Positions 36,458-38,545 of a DNA stretch of 38,545 nt are shown piece by piece. The DNA is from an uncultured Enterovibrio sp. Lineage in GTDB: Bacteria; Pseudomonadota; Gammaproteobacteria; Enterobacterales; Vibrionaceae. The position numbers were made by a program, and so were the translations under genes. The stretch lies in assembly GCA_947041315.1 (NCBI GenBank), contig CAMRDW010000008.1:1-38545 (forward strand), in the 5' to 3' direction. Positions within the stretch are counted from its first letter, which is position 1. Every line of letters begins with the position of its first letter. The notes under the pieces are model-generated. The model was not told the origin of the DNA, did not search any database, and was given only the letters and a program-made list of their open reading frames with translations.

Positions 36458-36584
36458 TTATATAGAAGAAACATGAAGACAGGGAGGGTAAGCAGAACGA
36501 AAAGCCCTTGAGCATAGATTCACCGTGTTATTAAGGTGAATCAAGGCAGCCAGGACTCTCGCAGCCTCAAAGGTAAAAGGTATA
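36458..36584 (+). repeat. Dispersed ~127-bp repeat, copy H (degenerate)
   Basis: A diverged copy of 127 bp. Recognisable parts are AAACATGAAGACA near the left end, AAAGCCCTTGAGCATAGATT, GGTGAATCAAGGCAGCCAGG, CAGCCTCAAAGG and the right end AAAGGTATA. It starts TATATAGAAG rather than TATACCCA. It sits ten bases after the ssb stop codon, where mshH would be expected beyond. Confidence 0.65.
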
Positions 36585-36594
36585 TCTGCTTAAT

Positions 36595-37167
36595 TTAAAA
36601 TGGAATATCATCATCAAAATCAGGCATGTCATTATACTGCTGCTGCGCTGGCGCTTGTTGCTGCGGAGCAGATTGCTCTTGTGGGTGATTTTGTTGTTTT
36701 GGTGCTTGCTGCTGCGAGGCTTGCTGTTGATATGCTGGTTGCTGTGGTTGCTGTGGTTGCCCCCAGCCACTTTGTTGGCCTTGCGAAGCGCCCATTGTGG
36801 ATGATCCACCTTGTGCGCGAGCACCCAACATTTGCATAACACCATTGAAACCTTGAACAACCACCTCAGTCGTGTAACGTTCTTGACCGCTTTGATCTTG
36901 CCATTTTCGCGTTTGCAGTTGCCCTTCAATGTAAACTTGAGAGCCTTTTTTTAAATACTCACCAGCAATTTCAGCTAACTTCCCAAACAGAACAACACGG
37001 TGCCATTCTGTTTTTTCACGTTGTTCGCCAGTGGTCTTGTCACGCCAGCTTTCAGATGTAGCGAGGGTGATATTCGCCACTGCTCCACCACTTGGCATGT
37101 AACGAATTTCAGGGTCATTACCTAAGTTGCCTATCAGAATTACTTTGTTTACACCACGGGTGGCCAT
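36595..37167 (-). CDS. ssb: Single-stranded DNA-binding protein
   Basis: SSB (190 residues) binds single-stranded DNA as a tetramer in replication, repair and recombination. The OB fold covers about residues 1-110 ([20 protein letters not shown] and [20 protein letters not shown]). A Gln/Pro-rich linker follows, and the C-terminal acidic tip DFDDDIPF, which recruits partner proteins, is intact. CGGAGC precedes the ATG. I found no canonical LexA box in its upstream region. It is divergent from the LuxR-type regulator. Confidence 0.97.
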   Translation of the reverse strand: MATRGVNKVILIGNLGNDPEIRYMPSGGAVANITLATSESWRDKTTGEQREKTEWHRVVLFGKLAEIAGEYLKKGSQVYIEGQLQTRKWQDQSGQERYTTEVVVQGFNGVMQMLGARAQGGSSTMGASQGQQSGWGQPQQPQQPAYQQQASQQQAPKQQNHPQEQSAPQQQAPAQQQYNDMPDFDDDIPF

Positions 37168-37586
37168 AATTTGCTCCGAAACCTTGCAGAATGAATCTTC
37201 GAGTGCGTGAATGATCTATCGTCTTTCATAATAACAGATGCACTTTACCCACACTACATAAGGCGGTTTTTTTCACCGCAATTTATTCATCTCGTGAGAC
37301 GATCCCAATTTACGCTGAAACATCCCTTCGATTAAAACAGATTAAAGGGCTGTTTTGCTTAGAAAACACCAATTTCTCCTCCGATGAACTTAAACGCAAA
37401 AAAAATATTGTATTAAACTTAAGAAAGTCTGAGTCAATCTGTCTTTGTGAAAAATAAATTAGAAGAATCACTGTATGTTTTGCTTAAGTCATTTCATCCA
37501 TGATCTCTTTGTTTTCATTCTCACTGACTTCACTCAAAGCGATAAAACAGCCTCATTCTAACAACCTATTTAGGTTAGGGATTTTA
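37168..37586. other. Divergent intergenic region, ssb and LuxR-type gene
   Basis: About 420 bases that must hold the promoters of both genes. Visible structures are a GCGGT/ACCGC hairpin at 37263-37279 and a perfect dyad AAAACAG / CTGTTTT at 37334-37356 with nine bases between the arms. I saw no CTGT-N8-ACAG LexA box. I cannot place a strong promoter with confidence. Confidence 0.5.
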
Positions 37587-38264
37587 ATGGACACCATAGA
37601 AACCACCTCGGACAAAAACAGTATTTTACTCATTTCCGAACCCAGTATGAGCGTAACAGCATTAATTTCATGCCTAAAAAATGAAATTAAAAGTCATATT
37701 ACTTTGGTTGAAAAACACGAAATCACAGATAAACTCTCAATCTCTTCAGGCTTAGTTTTGATTGATTTAAATGCTTTTGGGAACGAAGACATCAACATAG
37801 TGAAACAAAATCTTTCAGCATTCAGTGATTTGCATGTATTTGCACTTTTTAATGCCAATGATCTTTCAGCCAAAGAACTTGCAAGCTGGCCTTTCATTAA
37901 AGGTGTCTTTAAAAAAGAAGATGATTTAGATCACCTTTGCTATGGCATTGATAAAATGCTGTCAGGGGAATACTGGCTCCCAAGACAAAAACTGGCGGAA
38001 CTTATTCATCATTATCAGCAACACAATGGAAAGCACATTGATTATTCTGATATTTGCCTTACAAACAGAGAACAACAGATTTTAAGAAAACTCGTAACAG
38101 GCGCGTCAAACAATGAAATTGCGGAGAGTCTTTTTGTTTCCGAGCACACAGTAAAATCACATTTATACAATATTTTCAAAAAAATCAATGTAAAAAACCG
38201 CGTCCAAGCCATGTTTTGGTCAAAAAACAACCTCTCTATCATTGGGGTAGATTATCGATATTAA
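37587..38264 (+). CDS. CsgD/VpsT-like LuxR-family regulator
   Basis: A 225-residue response-regulator-like transcription factor, the same length as V. cholerae VpsT. I start it at MDTIETTSDK, which has AGGG six bases upstream; the frame is open further up without such a site. Residues 1-125 form a receiver-like domain with a degenerate acidic pocket (VLIDLNAFG, Asp60). Then GEYWLPRQKL places Trp130-Leu-Pro-Arg133 where VpsT has the c-di-GMP-binding WLTR. The LuxR helix-turn-helix is LTNREQQILRKLVTGASNNE then VSEHTVKSHLYNIFKKINVK (158-203). VpsT and CsgD turn on biofilm matrix genes; the targets here are unknown. Confidence 0.85.
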   Translation: MDTIETTSDKNSILLISEPSMSVTALISCLKNEIKSHITLVEKHEITDKLSISSGLVLIDLNAFGNEDINIVKQNLSAFSDLHVFALFNANDLSAKELASWPFIKGVFKKEDDLDHLCYGIDKMLSGEYWLPRQKLAELIHHYQQHNGKHIDYSDICLTNREQQILRKLVTGASNNEIAESLFVSEHTVKSHLYNIFKKINVKNRVQAMFWSKNNLSIIGVDYRY

Positions 38265-38357
38265 AATCACCGCCTTTTTTTCAAATATAGGTTCCCCAAT
38301 CTCACATTTTATACACTGCCCTCTCCTCTTCTGCATCAAAGTATTAATAACCTCAAA

Positions 38358-38399
38358 ACGCGCGCGAAGCCTCCATAAAGTGAAGCCTTCATCGCGCGT
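38358..38399. repeat. Imperfect hairpin near the window end
   Basis: The arms ACGCGCG and CGCGCGT enclose a second short pairing GAAG/CTTC. On the minus strand it is followed by TTTTGAGG, so it could end a minus-strand gene beyond the window. On the plus strand it lies 94 bases after the regulator stop, without a T tract. Bases 38400-38545 show no gene. Confidence 0.35.
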
Positions 38400-38545
38400 C
38401 AAAAAACAATAAACGCCACAAAAAATCCAAAAATAAACGTCCGCTGAACGAAAGCCGCACGCCTAGAAGAACGCTGTAATAAGGGGGGGCAAAGGAAATA
38501 GCAGCCCTTTTATTTTCAAATCAATAGGAATAAATCAAGGCGTTA

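Noticed and set aside
37168-37586. LexA/SOS box in front of ssb
   Set aside because: The inverted repeat there has the opposite arrangement (ACAG...CTGT), and no CTGT-N8-ACAG sequence was seen.
38400-38545. Possible end of a minus-strand gene with a G7 tract (38483-38489)
   Set aside because: All three minus frames have stops within the first 30 bases from the window edge and no start codon follows. The homopolymer alone does not indicate phase variation.

Overview
This window reads as the chromosome of a gammaproteobacterium of the Vibrionaceae or a close relative. The evidence is a complete run of genes whose order I know from Vibrio: ssb, the MSHA type IV pilus cluster (mshI to mshQ), mreB-mreC-mreD, maf (yhdE), rng, yhdP, a nitrilase-family gene, tldD, then yjgA (darP) and pmbA. 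Genus and species cannot be set from the sequence alone. There are no rRNA or tRNA genes, no CRISPR array and no recognisable insertion sequence.

Layout. Bases 1-950 hold a small flavin reductase between two copies of a dispersed repeat. pmbA (minus) and yjgA (plus) diverge at 953-2965. Between yjgA and tldD, which normally lie close together, is about 6.3 kb of accessory DNA (2966-9320). It holds a chromosomal ParM-like actin ATPase, a gene-poor AT-rich stretch, and a two-gene unit made of a secreted LruC/GEVED-type protein and a lipoprotein. From 9320 to 35896 almost everything is on the minus strand: tldD, nit, yhdP, rng, maf, mreDCB, then the MSHA cluster read from mshI (about 35.9 kb) down to mshQ (about 20.3 kb). 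ssb (minus) and a CsgD/VpsT-like LuxR-type regulator (plus) diverge at 36.6-38.3 kb.

How the genes work together. MshI, J, K and L form the envelope-spanning secretin assembly. MshE is the extension ATPase, with an N-terminal c-di-GMP-binding MshEN domain, and MshG is the platform protein. MshM and MshN are accessory factors. MshA is the major pilin and MshC, D, O, P and Q are minor pilins or a tip protein. The VpsT-like regulator carries a variant of the c-di-GMP-binding W[FLM][TS]R motif, so two potential c-di-GMP outputs lie close together. TldD and PmbA (TldE), which act as one protease, are both here. MreBCD with RodA/PBP2 (not in this window) elongates the cell wall. YhdP is an AsmA-like inner-membrane protein linked to phospholipid transport.

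Most notable features. (1) About eight copies of a roughly 127-bp repeat with TATACCC/GGGTATA ends, all in the same orientation, bracket each accessory module and often sit between a gene and its terminator. (2) A ParM homologue has no ParR or centromere array that I can see. (3) The MSHA cluster lacks mshH (csrD) and mshB, and the gene in the mshF position is divergent. (4) Four exact TGTTAAAT boxes lie in the long region upstream of mshA.
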